Shown here: piece after piece, positions 45,371-56,563 of the stretch
Layout of the letters: each line of letters starts with the position of its first letter
Numbering within the stretch: position 1 is the first letter of the stretch
NCBI RefSeq assembly: GCF_029784165.1
Contig: NC_073695.1
Location: 6,187,683-6,251,682, forward strand
DNA: 64,000 nucleotides
Source: Wyeomyia smithii
Lineage: Eukaryota > Arthropoda > Insecta > Diptera > Culicidae
Reading direction: 5' to 3'
Made by a program: the position numbers and the translations under genes
The notes under the pieces: model-generated
The model's input: only the letters and a program-made list of their open reading frames with translations
Told to the model about the DNA's origin: nothing
Database searches by the model: none

Positions 45371-46013
45371 TCATGCAGTTTTCTGGTCGTTCTGACTTTC
45401 AGAAGTTGGAGATATGTTTGAGATTATCTTATTTTCATGCTTTTTGAGCCGCGATATTCTGCTTTGGGTTAGTTTTTCAAGGCATTGTGCGTACTCAGTA
45501 GTGACTTCGGGGAGTTCAAATCGTTCCAGATCATACCGTGGCGCGTGACGGTAGCGGGTGTTGTTGACAACCGAACGTCTTTGACTCATTTTGACCATCA
45601 GGGGATAGTGGTCAGAATCGACGTTTGCACCACGATAGGCTCGGGCGTCAATCACAACGTGATCGATTTGTGTTTCTATGGCCATGTTTTTGGAGGTGGC
45701 GAAGTCAATGAGTCGACCAATCTGAGCGTTGAGATCTCCAACAACGTTTTTGACGTCATGTTTTGGGCAGTTATCATATGCATGCTCCAGCTGCGTGTAA
45801 AAAGGACCGTCAGCGTTACTTCCTAGGTAAGGGCTGTGCACGTTAATGATGTTGACGTTAAAGAAACGGCCTCTGATCCCCAACTTACACATTCTGTTGT
45901 AGATTGACCACCACCCAATCACGTGCTTCTGCATTTTGCCTATCACAATGAAAACTGTGCCCAGCTAGTGTGTGTTGCCGCTGCTCTGGTAGATGGTGTA
46001 ACCATCTCTGTAC
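45371..46013 (-). pseudogene. RTE-clade endonuclease remnant 3
   Basis: Read leftward from 46013: YRDGYTIYQSSGNTH, then VIGWWSIYNRMCKLGIRGRF, NVNIINVHSPYLGSNADGPF, HDVKNVVGDLNAQIGR and RLIDFATSKNMAI. After that come TQIDHVVIDARAYRGANVDS, DHYPLMVKM and NNTRYRHAPRYDLERFELP. These are the endonuclease motifs of RTE elements (GDLNAQ with catalytic Asp and Asn, and SDHY). Pieces are missing after QIGR and after NMAI, as if short internal deletions had occurred. There is no polymerase nearby in this orientation, so it is an isolated fragment. Confidence 0.8.
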
Positions 46014-46911
46014 GTATGTACCGATATTCCCTTCCAGTATACCGTTTTGATTCAAACTTCGAACACTTTACAATAAAAGTCGAATTATTATACATAGCTA
46101 GTGTTATTAAACGAATGATTATTATATACGATTTTGTTCCTTAGAATGTTCTTCACCCAGTGATGTATAGCTCTTCACAGTAGGGCCACTTCCGAGGAAA
46201 TAGCAGGCGTTGAGAAAAGTGACAGTTAGTATTCAGACGGTTTGCCTTTCTATCTCTTAAGATACGTTTAGACTATTAGACAGGTCGGTCTGATTTTGAC
46301 CACTGCAGAAATCGAAAGTCTGCTCGATTTACCGTTCGACATACTTTGTCAAACCTGTTTGCAGCGATGGAAGAAAATCGTTTCTAGCGATTTTTGAATA
46401 CATATAAATCTCTTTTGTGATGCATTAACATCTCTGTCAGTGTGCGATACACATTTACTCTTCTCACATTTGCAAGCAGATCTATGTGTAAGACGAGTTA
46501 CGAGGATTGCAAAGGAGCACCATGTATATAGTATCCCTGCTGGCGTACTCTCTTTCTCTTCCTTCGCACTATTCGCCTCTTGTCGTGACTGCTAACAACA
46601 ACATCTGTATCTAAATGTGCACAGCTGGCAAAATGGGGTTAGTCGCAATATGTACATATGATGAACAAAGATCATTCATGATCATTCAGCCAATGATTGA
46701 GATTTTTGTCAAAAAGAGAGTGAAAAAAAAGTGTGTTGTCTCCTACTCCCATAATGAGATTGTTTTGGTGGCAGGTTCAAGTTCCCAGTTGGTTTAGAGA
46801 TCTTGCTTGTATAAAACGTGTGTCAGGATGGACAAAAAGGTAGAAAAGGTTAACATATCCGCAAAAAGTTCGGCAAGTTTTCGCAGTAGAGAATGGCGGT
46901 TTCAGATGCGG
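46014..46911. other. Spacer
   Basis: No gene is recognised. The short frame at 46615-46797 has no motif. Confidence 0.35.
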
Positions 46912-48858
46912 AAGGCGGAGTTCAAAATATCAAGAAATTATTTAATGAAATTGATCGCTAGTCTTTCGAAATAACCTGTATAATGATATACACTATAACT
47001 AGCATCGAAAACATTTTGTTTCATTAGGGTGGTTCATTTATTTGACATAGAGTGGTTTATAATATTGTGTAAAAATGAGTATAAAAAGAAAAAAATCACT
47101 TTTCACTCAATACCAATAGAAAAATTCCTGAAAATATAATATTTGCTACATCATTGTCGTTAGGATGGCAATGTTGAATTGGAAAAAAATACCATGTAAA
47201 ATGGCAAGATATTTCAAAACAAATTTACAAAATGTTTCAAAAAACTACTCTGTGCAAAAAAATATAACTCAACCAAAATTAAGATTGTGTCTCGCGGAAA
47301 ATGTTGAATGCTTCCATGTCATTTACAAAATCACACACGGGAGGTGCATGGAATTTGAATAATGTTTTCTATTCCAAGTGTCTTCAAAGTACATGAAACG
47401 GTGGATACTGATGGAATATGTTTTTTTGATTTTGTTTGAAAAATCTACTCTCTAGGGCACTTGTACTTGTTTATGCGAATGCTGTACCAGACAATTTATT
47501 CGTTTTATTTAGGGGCCGTCCACATACCACGTGGACAGATTTTTAACGATTTTGACCCCCCCCCCTCCCCCCGTGGACAAATGCCCATATGAATTATAAA
47601 ATTTTTGTAAGGACCGTGGACATCACACAAAGCTGTCCACGTGGTATGTGGACAGCCCCTTACCACAATAATGTCCTTCGCCAGGGATAGGGATCTCAAT
47701 CAATAAGCAACACAATTGACTCGTTGTTTCTGAGTTTGCGTCGTTTTGACAGTTCAACCATACATTTTCTGACAAGTTTACATCATCAGAACGTGAACGT
47801 GCCCATTGGCTGAAACTTTGCATAGTCGTTTTCATAGGCAAAAAATGCCCTTTTGTGCAATAGGTTCAATTTTTTGAAACACAACTCATATTAAAAAGCT
47901 ATTGAAAAATGCTATTATGATGGTATTGATGATTACCAATACTTTTAGAGCCAACACGGTTCGTTTGAGCGGTGTGACGTCTTCGGCAAAGTTGTAACTC
48001 ATAGTTTTGTCTTCCAAAAAAATATAGACTGTAAAAACATATTATTGATTTTTTAAAAACAAATTAAAAGAAAATTAAAAATTAATTATCCAAAACAGCC
48101 CATTTGAAAAAAATCGATTTTTTTTTATAAAAACTTCGAAAGATTACCTGAACAACGAAACCGGTCATGGAGGAATCAGAAAAAAAGCTATTTTTTTCAC
48201 GGGGTACATCTTTTTTGGAAGTACAAAGTTATTATTTACAACTTTGCCAGGTGCACTATGACAATCAAATAAACCTTTTTGACCGTAGTAACATTCTGAA
48301 TTCCTCATACAGTGCTCTATTGGAAATTAAAAATATGTCTACAGTCGAAACGGTTTGTTTGATTGACATAGTGTCTTCGGCAAAGTTGTAGATAATATTT
48401 TGTCCTTTCAAAAGAAAAATATTCCTTTTGAAAAAACGATTCAAACAATTTGTTTTTTCAAAAAAAAAATTTTTTTTTTCAAAAAACGATAACTTTTTTT
48501 TCTTAACTTCTAAATGGTCGGACTAGTTTCATTGTTTTGGCAATCTTTTGTAGGTTCTATTAAAAAATCAGATTTTTAAAAAATGAGCTCATTTGAATAC
48601 ATAATTGTTTTTTAATTTTTCGTCTTATTTTATTTTTCAATAAATGATTTTTTTAAATGTATTTTTTTGGAAAGACAGAATTATTATCTACAACTTTGTC
48701 GAAGACGTCACAGTTTTATTTTATACTAATTTTTCACAATATTATGAATTATGATGTATTCGATGCTAGTTATAGTATATATCATTATACAGGCTATTTC
48801 GAGAGACTAGCAATCAATTTCATTAAATAAATTCTAAATGTTTTAAACTCCGCTTTCC
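46912..48858. mobile_element. ~1.95-kb element with long (~150-180 bp) inverted ends
   Basis: The left arm (about 46912-47090) and right arm (about 48710-48858) are inverse copies. Shared words, in order from outside, are GGCGGAGTT, TATTTAATGAAATTGAT, GCTAGTCT, CCTGTATAATGATATA, CTATAACTAGCATCGAA, AATATTGTG and AGTATAAAA. The interior holds a Harbinger-like MITE (47512-47659) and several copies of a GTCTTCGGCAAAGTTGTAG word in both orientations. No transposase frame is present and no target duplication could be fixed. It is best described as a non-autonomous inverted-repeat element. Confidence 0.65.
47509..47662. mobile_element. PIF/Harbinger-like MITE, 148 bp, TTA flanks
   Basis: The ends are GGGGCCGTCCACATACCACG (left, 47512 on) and the inverse of GGGGCTGTCCACATACCACG (right, ending 47659), matching for about 27 bp with one mismatch. 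TTA lies outside both ends (47509-47511 and 47660-47662). A 3-bp TTA target and GG-starting ends fit PIF/Harbinger. A C-rich run (47557-47572) sits inside. Confidence 0.75.
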
Positions 48859-49003
48859 ACAATTGAAAAAACGATTAAGTCCCAGAGAGTCGATTTTTGC
48901 AATTTTTTTTTCAGATGACACCAATTCTCGACGTTTCATGCGTTTCTAAGTCATTTGGCATCAAAAACCATCGAAAACCGATTTTTTTTTTTGGCTATGA
49001 AAA

Positions 49004-50100
49004 TACAGTAATCACCCGATTATATCAGTACCCGATTTTATCTGCCCCCGATTTTATCACCTTTTTCGCCCAATTTTATCATCATATAACATTTAACGTC
49101 CACCATCTCCGAATCTCGCAATTATTTACAAGTGCCAGTTCCACTGTCAATTAAGATACAAACTTTCGTCTTTTAATGTCTGTAGACAGTATCCTGTAGA
49201 CAGTATCCTCGATTAATTTTTAAAATCATTGGTGTTGTTTCAACTACTTCATCGATTTTTTTCCCTCTCTAGTTTTGCTCAGGCCTATCGGTCCAAAAAG
49301 CCAGGGATTGTGACTGTTAGATACGTTACGTACGCCATCTATTTGTTTCTGCTTCTGGGTGAATGAAGAAAAAGTACAAAAAGTCATGTGTTTTGAAATG
49401 TATTGAAGAGATATTTTGTGAAAGGGCTATCAGTAAACCACATAAACACATTTTGGGTCATTTCTGATCCCTCTTCCGTAACCTTAGAAAATAGCTGAAA
49501 CTAATTTTTTGAGCGGCTTGAGATATGTATGACACTAAGAGAACAACTTCACAGCTTTATGCAAACACTAGTACCTATCCTACGAACCAGTAGTGAAATT
49601 TATGTTTTACTTATATGAGAGCTCTCCCTCTTCCAGAGGAGGGAGGGGTGTCAAGTGATCATTGACATATTTCTTACTCCTAATAACCTCACCATGTCAA
49701 ATTTGGTTCCATTTGCTTGATTAGTTTTTAAGTTACGTAGAAGTTTGTGTTATATTTGTATGGAAGCCCTCCCTTTAAGATGAGGAAGGGGTCTCGAGCT
49801 ACTCTAATAACCTTTTCCGGCCTCAAAAACCCCTACATAAAAATTTTCACGCCGATTAGTAGAGTAGTTCCCACGTCTATAAGGATCAGAGAAGCAGACA
49901 GACCGATAGAACTGCTTTTTCATATGATTTGATTTCTTGTAGTAATGTAGTAATCAAAATCGCTGATTTTACGTGTTAAATTATTGGTTTACCATCTTTT
50001 ATAACAAAATAATAATAAAAAAAAAAATTCCCGATTTTATCACTTTCCCTTATCACTCCAAACATCATCAAGGGGGTGATATAATCGGGTGATCACTGTA
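49004..50100. mobile_element. TA-flanked inverted-repeat element, pogo-like ends
   Basis: The body is 49006-50098 (1093 bp). The left end reads CAGTAATCACCCGATTATAT and the right end, inverted, CAGTGATCACCCGATTATAT: 22 bp with one mismatch, flanked by TA on both sides. CAG-starting ends at TA are typical of pogo/Tigger relatives of Tc1/mariner. Subterminal words CCCGATTTTATCAC occur at both ends. The middle (about 49440-49945) is an inserted, diverged copy of the 3720-4737 element, so the original MITE was shorter. No transposase is present. Confidence 0.8.
49440..49945 (+). repeat. Diverged partial copy of the 3720-4737 element, nested
   Basis: Shared with 4395-4620 are GGTTCCATTT, TTTGTGTT, ATTTGTATGG, GAGGGAGGGGT, AAAAACCCCTACATA, AATTTTCACG and GATCAGA followed by CAGACAGACCG. 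It lies inside the TA-flanked element. Confidence 0.6.
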
Positions 50101-51959
50101 TTTGCAATGGTCGACTAAATTGATTGCCCGGTTTTGTGATGGAATTGCTCTGATATGAAACATGATGGTGCAACATCGACGTGTTATATTACAAATTACG
50201 TAACGCTGAAAATCTAGATTTCAGACCCCTCCCCTCTCCTATGTAACGATAGGTAGCGTTCGACATGACTCCCCCCCCCCCTAAAATTACTTACTACTTA
50301 CTTACTAATCAGTCTGACTCCTCTCCGAAATTTTCAATTTCCAGCAAACATGATAGTTACGTAACTGTCTCTACTACCCACCCCCCTCCCTCCCTCCCTC
50401 CTACGTAACAATAAGTAACGAAGTGATTCTTTGTAAAAAGTCAATCCAAAAGGAAACGATAAAAAAATAAAATATTACACGTAGGTACCCTGAAACTTAT
50501 TGTTGCTTGAAAAGAATTATTGTTATGTTTACTAAAAATCTTAGTTCAATACGACTAAAAAGAATTTAGTTTTAAGAGATAGGTTCAAGCATTTGAGTGT
50601 CTACTATCAATCACGCAAACTATGCCAAGCTTGCGTTTTTTAAATTTATTTATATCAGGTAGCCACCTTCTCTCTCTCTCTCCTCTTAGCACTACCTCTG
50701 AAATTAATATGAGGAAAATGTTCCATTCACCAAAACATAACCAAAACGAGAGGTAGATAAATTTTTCGGCATAACCGCAAGCTTAACGTAGGATAATTCG
50801 GTTAATTGAATAATAGCAAAGTTTGGTACCTATTAATTTCTGTATTACCTGCTTAAGCAGCCTTTTTTTTAAATGAATAAAACAAAAAAATATTATATAA
50901 TATCATGTTTCACACTACTCCAGCAGTTTTTCATTAATTGGTGTAGCAAACCTGCTGAAAACAATCGTTGCCCAAGTAGTCCGATAGCCTAAAATAACTC
51001 TCCCTCCCGCCGTCACCGTACCACATCATTGCTACTGCGTCACTGTGATGCGAAGGGGACAAGTCAAGTTTATTATTCTCTTTTGCTATCGTTTTTCCTC
51101 GTGCGACGAGCCACGTACGGAGAAAAAAAAACACAACGAGTTGCGCGGATCATTCTCTTCTAAGAGCTGTATATAGTCTAGTTATGTATTTATTATTTCC
51201 GAGTGAGCAATGCATCAACATTTTGTTACGTACTGAGAGGATTCAAGTTTATTCATTACTTGAACACATCGCAATCTGTACAGTTTGGGACAAAACGACA
51301 ATCGGGTCATAATCGTTTCGTTTCCATCGCTGCCTGTTTGTATGGCAGTGTTCACACTGCTTGTACAAGTCGAAATGAAGAACTGTCAAATGAATTTTTT
51401 TTATTGCTGGATACAGCTTCAGTCTGGTTTTTTCTTCTCCATGTTAATATTTGCCAGCACAAAAGAAACGAAAATGGTGTTTGTTATGAAAAGCCAGGAC
51501 AAACAACTGAAAAAAAAATTCAAAGGTTGCTATGTTCTTGGAGTCGAACGAAAAATAGAAACGATTCTATTCCATTCGACATATCGAACGGCAATTAGAA
51601 TCACAATATCGAATAGATGTAAACGTAAACCAACATTGCATTCAATATATATTCGAGCAATCAGCTCGAATCGGATAAAAAATCAGATAGTCTAAACATA
51701 CCTTTAGCGACTACGTTGAAGTGTTCGGAATTTGAATCATAGCCGATTTCTAAATTCTCTGTTTTCATGTACAAAACGTATTAAAATCAATACAAATAGC
51801 ATTCAATTGCAGCAACAATGAAATAACCAACATGCTAAACCCTTAAGATCGTTGAAAAAAATCATTTTTCGTTGATGTTTTAGTGCAAGAAGTTACATCA
51901 TAGCTTAAATGTTCTAAATTAAATGCAGTACGGTACCTCCTGGAGCGCTAACTGTCGAA
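50101..51959. other. Spacer with pyrimidine runs
   Basis: Contains C-rich and CCCT runs (50269-50282, 50380-50402) and CTCT repeats (50669-50684). ATTACGTAACGCT at 50196 mirrors the inverted ATGCGTTACGTAATTTG at 30-46, hinting at a shared old repeat. No gene is seen. Confidence 0.35.
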
Positions 51960-52390
51960 CTTGAGGACGCTAAATAAGTCGGGAAGAATGCCAGTTCTTC
52001 CCAGAAAATAAGAAACTTGCAGTTTCATGATTTTCTTGCCTAGGTCTACGAAGATTGTTCTGGTCCGTATTAACATTATTTGCTTCCTGTACGGATTGTT
52101 TTTACGGCTGGCTTGTGAAGCCAGCACCAACCACAGTCCACGCCGGAGGACCATCGTGACAGCACTGTTTAGAGTCCCACGCTGGCACCAGGACGATCAT
52201 AAGCCACACAGCCTAGTATGAAGACCAGACGCTGTTTTGAGCCGCACCATCTTGGTGAACAGACGCTCGGGTTGGCGAAGCATTTCCTCTACCGCCAAAA
52301 TATGGTTAATGCGCGAATGATCGCGTCGCACCTTCTCACTTAGCTATTGTCGGGTGACAACATTACCCAGAATACACCAACCAGTTGTGT
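51960..52390 (-). pseudogene. Possible LTR-retrotransposon pol remnant
   Basis: Read leftward from 52390, a frame gives KVRRDHSRINHILAVEEM and KMVRLKTASG. A neighbouring frame continues with VFILGCVAYDRPGASVGL. The order VRLKTASG followed by a damaged RPV.KL-like stretch recalls the integrase C-terminus of BEL/Pao elements. The resemblance is short and the frame is broken, so this is a tentative call. Confidence 0.3.
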
Positions 52391-53769
52391 TCATGTTTTA
52401 GCTGGCGGTCTATTGTGATCGTATGACTCGTGGAGTTGTGAGATAGGAACATGTGAGGACCGCAGCTAAGTTTGACGCTTCTTTTAAGTTGTCAACTCAC
52501 AATTTGAATCCCATACATGACCCGCCATTTGGAATAAGAGCTTTTCGATTCTGCCTGTTAGTAATAGAATAATAATATGTAATAGATTGAAACATATATG
52601 CACAAATAAAAAGTTGAAGAAAATATAGAAAATAATAAAAACTTGAAAAACTGCTTGATCTGAAGTTAACAGGTCGCATGCAAAACAAATAGTCTTTAAA
52701 ATTAATGACCACCAAGTTGCCCGGAGATGATCTGCCCTGTCTTTAATTACGAAACGATTTTTGTATTATTGTGTGTACAACGGTGGAAAGCTGGTTTAAC
52801 GTCTCAGGTTTGAATCCATGAAAATCCCAATAATTTTGAGCTGATGTCGAAAAATAAAACTTAATTACTGTTAGGCAAAAAATTGATAACATAATAGAAC
52901 ACTAAAACTGAAATATGTTGGGTTAGTAAAGGCTATATAAACATTATAGTAGTATAGTAATTAAATTATAATAGTGAATCTGATCTAATTGAACATCGTT
53001 TGCCATTCTAATATTCTAATATTTGCTTTGATATTCTTTGATGGCATTTTTAAATTTTGTTGAAATATTCACAAATCTTACCACGCATTTCATAGTTATT
53101 AATCAGAGAATATTTTGTGTTTTATTTCAGATCTGAATTAGACAAACGGCCTCAAGAAACAAGCAACACAACGTGAAAAAACCTGCAGGAAATCGAGCAA
53201 GCAACGATTAGGCCCCAATGTTTGGACCACCACGACCGCGATTTTTCTTATCCAATCGTGCTATGTTTATGTGCTTTCCCCGGGCGGTGGTTCGCTAACG
53301 TCCTGTGCTACGAGGCGGCAAGCTCCAGCAGTTGATTCCTCAAACACTTTAAATACCCAACTGCGCTCCGAGGCTGTTGCCGGTTGCGTACAACACGGTG
53401 CTGGAAGGAACGCGGGAGGAAAAATTAAAATTTTCCACAAAATTAGTAACGTTGTCCGCGCTTGGCTTGGGGTCTGTTTTCCGCCCCCGCCCATCCGTTG
53501 ACTGGCAAGATTTAGATTTCCGAGCGCTTATCAGTTTCGAATGGAAAATATCGGACCAACAAACCGCACTGGCTGCTCTGGTCGAGTGTCGAATGCAATC
53601 ACGTGGATTTTTCAGAAGAAATCATATGGTAGCGGCAGAGCACGTGCCACGCTTGGTAATTGGCCAACGGGAAAGCGTGAAAAGTGACGAACATGTTCGA
53701 TAGCTTAGCGACGGATAGTGATGGCAAACTAGTAGAATAGTTATTATTTTTATTCTTTTTATTTGCAGT
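52391..53769. other. Presumed intron and upstream sequence
   Basis: The left part is AT-rich. From 53110 composition becomes balanced. TTTTATTTCAG at 53120-53130 is acceptor-like, and TTATTTGCAG (53760-53769) is a good acceptor before the exon that follows. The segment 53131-53700 may be an additional untranslated exon, but no convincing donor was chosen. Confidence 0.35.
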
Positions 53770-54009
53770 GAAAGTGAAAGTGTGATTTTCCGAGAAGTTG
53801 ATTATTTTGATTTCGGTGGTATTGTTTTATTCCGTTGTTGTTGGAAGAGAGTGTCCCTTGTTGGTAAAGGTTTTGGAAAGTGTGCTTGAATCTACGTTTG
53901 AATCCGAACCGTCGAAGTTACGCGACACCATGGTGATGTCACTGTATCGGACTATTAAAGGCCACACCGGGACCTACAAGCGCAGGAAGAATCGACTGCT
54001 GGAAAGAAG
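53770..54009 (+). CDS. Candidate first coding exon A of a host gene (N-terminus only)
   Basis: A T-rich tract ending TTTATTTGCAG precedes the exon. The ATG at 53930 has a strong start context (CACCATGG). It opens MVMSLYRTIKGHTGTY then KRRKNRLLER, and the exon ends GAAAGAAG at a perfect donor, GTGAGT (from 54010). Coding length is 80 bases, so the exon ends in phase 2. The earlier 160 bases would be 5' untranslated sequence, and stops in that frame were not needed to choose the start. The encoded piece is basic and has no signal peptide. No protein family was recognised. The partner exon lies further right, probably outside the window. Confidence 0.5.
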
Positions 54010-54879
54010 GTGAGTAACCGTTGATTAGTGGGTTAGATGGTTCGAAAAGTTCACCATTTGCGCGGCCACTCGATAGTGAATGGGAGCCGACAAGTGCGAA
54101 AGAGCGCTCCGCATAATTGATTTTGGTCGATGGCCCTGTGAAGTGCCTTTACGTAAAAGGCAACTGTCGAGTGTCCGTTATTGGCTAGCGGTGTAGTGAA
54201 AGTAATAACCGCTAGCTTGGTATGGCTAAAATTAGACAGCGAACAAAAAATCTTATCGGACGCTTAGAAACTAGAGACTTTGAATACATTTATTTATGAT
54301 TCCCTCGCACAAAAAAATTGTTAGAAATGTTACCAAATGTCAAAGATGTCGACGCAACTGCAACTGGGTGTGGCAGGGGTTTACAAAGTTCCCGATTCGG
54401 TCAAATCTGAGGACACGTGATTGACAGCATAATCGATCCAGAACCGAAGTCCGGCGCAAGAGAACATTCTGACAAAGTTCCTATCCACGCTGCCCGCTGC
54501 TCGGACAGAAGGACGTCCAATTAGTAGGCTCTGACAGTTGCATGAATTCGCGGTACACGGTGAGCTGTTATCTTCACGGTTGGCTGTCAGAATGGCCGCA
54601 TTTTTGCCCTTCCTTCAAGTGCACGGCAATTAATTTCCTAGGGAACTAGCGCAAACAGTAGTAATAATAGTGTGTGCGCGTGTGTATTGGCCACCAATCT
54701 ACGACTGATCCGACAAGCGAAACCGATAACGAGTTCACTTGCGTGAAGCTGGACGAAGAATTGCGTGATAGAAGCCCTCATTAAGGAAGCGCCAGTGTGT
54801 ACAAAGTCAAACAGAAAACTTGAAGCAGGGCGAAGAACACAAATCCGCTTTCCGTTTCACTCCGGAAAGGGGGTTTCGC

Positions 54880-54911
54880 ATGGCACACACGCGTCGGCTC
54901 TCTGTTTCCAG
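54880..54911 (+). CDS. Candidate alternative first coding exon B of the same gene
   Basis: The ATG at 54880 (TTCGCATGG context) opens MAHTRRLSVS and runs 32 bases to a donor, CAG/GTTAGT (exon end 54911). This also leaves phase 2 with a split codon starting AG, the same phase and bases as exon A. The preceding 200-300 bases are balanced and look like 5' untranslated sequence. Two starts that end alike suggest alternative promoters joined to one downstream exon. Alternatively either site could be chance. Confidence 0.4.
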
Positions 54912-55574
54912 GTTAGTTTGCCGATTCTATTTTGATGGTTCTGTCAAGCCATGCGATTCTGTTGTCAGCTTTGTGGACACCCCACAAATCATACGACGTT
55001 TGTTTTGAATTGCGGCCGTCAGGAAGGATTGTGATTTAGCTGATAATGTCATTTCTTACAACTGGAAAACTTTAAATGATTCGTTAAAATTTCAGCCTTC
55101 TTGCGCTCTATTGCTTTTCTCATACAATGTTAATTATTTGTTTCCAAAATTTAGTGGCAGCAATTTAAAGATATTCATTTTACATTTACGTTAACAGCTT
55201 GAAGCAATTTTTGGATCTGTTGTTCATTATAAAGTTTGTAAACTGAAAAGGTTAAACCTACGAACCTATGTCCAATCCAAAAGAAAATCAGTATCATAAT
55301 AAGTAGCGCTGTAAAAGATTGCTTCCGTTTTAATACCATCTGCTTTATTGATAAACCAGCTCATTAATATACAATAGGTCGGTTGGGATGGGAGACAGCA
55401 CATTAGGCCAGATGCCGTCGGTCGTTAAATGTCCAATTGACGCCCTTGCTGATACTTTCGGTTCACCGAAAACGGAAAACACCCATTAAGCCCGCTCACG
55501 CGCTAGTAAGCTTACTACCTCCGAAAAGGGGCGGGCCACAGAGTTTAGCAACTTACCGTCTGGAAAGTGTTTTG
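54912..55574. other. Presumed intronic sequence
   Basis: No exon or repeat was recognised. The part at 55380-55560 is more GC-rich. Confidence 0.35.
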
Positions 55575-55862
55575 TTAATTGTTAACTAAAGTGAAAATCT
55601 GTGCGCATGGGTCAAAAATGGTTTGACGCTTCATAAATTGCGGTACTTTGAAGTCTTCAGTTGGGTAGTGGTATATACCTACGGTGTAATTAGTATCTGA
55701 AATTTGGTAATGATTTCTAGGCTTTTTCACTGGGTAGGCAATTACTCGTTGTGCTTGTAGATTTAGGTCATTATCGAATTCGGCTACCGGCAATTGTTGC
55801 AACAAAATGAGGCACAGTAAAGAAAGTAGCAGGATTCCAATTATCGATGAATTTAAATTCAA
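55575..55862 (-). CDS. Unrecognised minus-strand frame with hydrophobic start
   Basis: An open frame reads NLNSSIIGILLLSLLCLILL, then QQLPVAEFDNDLNLQAQRVI, NHYQISDTNYTVGIYHYPTE and ends in IFTLVNN. The hydrophobic stretch could be a signal peptide or membrane segment, and what follows looks like real protein. The first codon here is TTG. The frame continues upstream to a TAA near 55925 without any ATG. If real, this is therefore a spliced exon or a relic, not a complete gene. No family was recognised. Confidence 0.3.
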   Translation of the reverse strand: MNLNSSIIGILLLSLLCLILLQQLPVAEFDNDLNLQAQRVIAYPVKKPRNHYQISDTNYTVGIYHYPTEDFKVPQFMKRQTIFDPCAQIFTLVNN

Positions 55863-56297
55863 AACAAAGATTGGGTAGAATTTCGAAGAACATGAAAAAA
55901 TTGCGAAGGAAAATTTCCTTCCTGGTTAACCTTAAAACGAACATGACTAAAATTAAGGTAGAATGCACTGTGAATATGTTTTATGCTTTTGAATTTATTT
56001 ACTACTGAGATTTCAGCGCTTCTTACTTCGCTTGCTATTCTGCTAGAGGCATATTACTGCAGTAATTCCTGCGCATTAATGTAGGCGCCAAAGTGGTCGA
56101 TTTGTGTTTTTTTTTGTGATTAAACGATAGAACATACAAAATTTAACCTATAAAGACCGAAAGACCAAAAGCGTGAAAAATGGCGTCATTTATTCACAAA
56201 AACGAAATGACGTGACCGCCATTTTCACTTCACGTGACGTAAATCCAAAACAATTATGTAAGAAGTCCAGATGAATAATGACAGAGGCCACGAGTGC
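55863..56297. other. Spacer with a short hairpin
   Basis: At 56178-56226, AAAATGGCGTCATTT and AAATGACGTGACCGCCATTTT form an imperfect hairpin. No gene is seen. Confidence 0.4.
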
Positions 56298-56563
56298 TAT
56301 TCTGCCGTGAGATGACAAAGTGACGTAAGTGCCACTTTCTCGAATCTGAGTTTTTCATGCCAATTTGTTCCTTATTCGAAGACCTATTTTTTGATATCTT
56401 CCTTTTCGTTGTTACTTATTCGTACGTTGCATAAAATCAAAAAAACAAAGTGACGTTGGCACACATTTCCATACAAAAGTGACGACGAATTCTTTCGTTT
56501 TTGGGCCGTACTGAAAAACGGATCACTTGGATCTACGTCACAATGTCATCTCACGGCAGTATT
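56298..56563. mobile_element. MITE with CTGCCGTGAGATGACA ends and TATT flanks
   Basis: The left end CTGCCGTGAGATGACA (56302-56317) is exactly inverted at 56544-56559, and similarity continues inward to GTGACGTA. TATT lies directly outside both ends (56298-56301 and 56560-56563). The unit is 258 bp with no coding capacity. The superfamily is not assigned. Confidence 0.7.
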
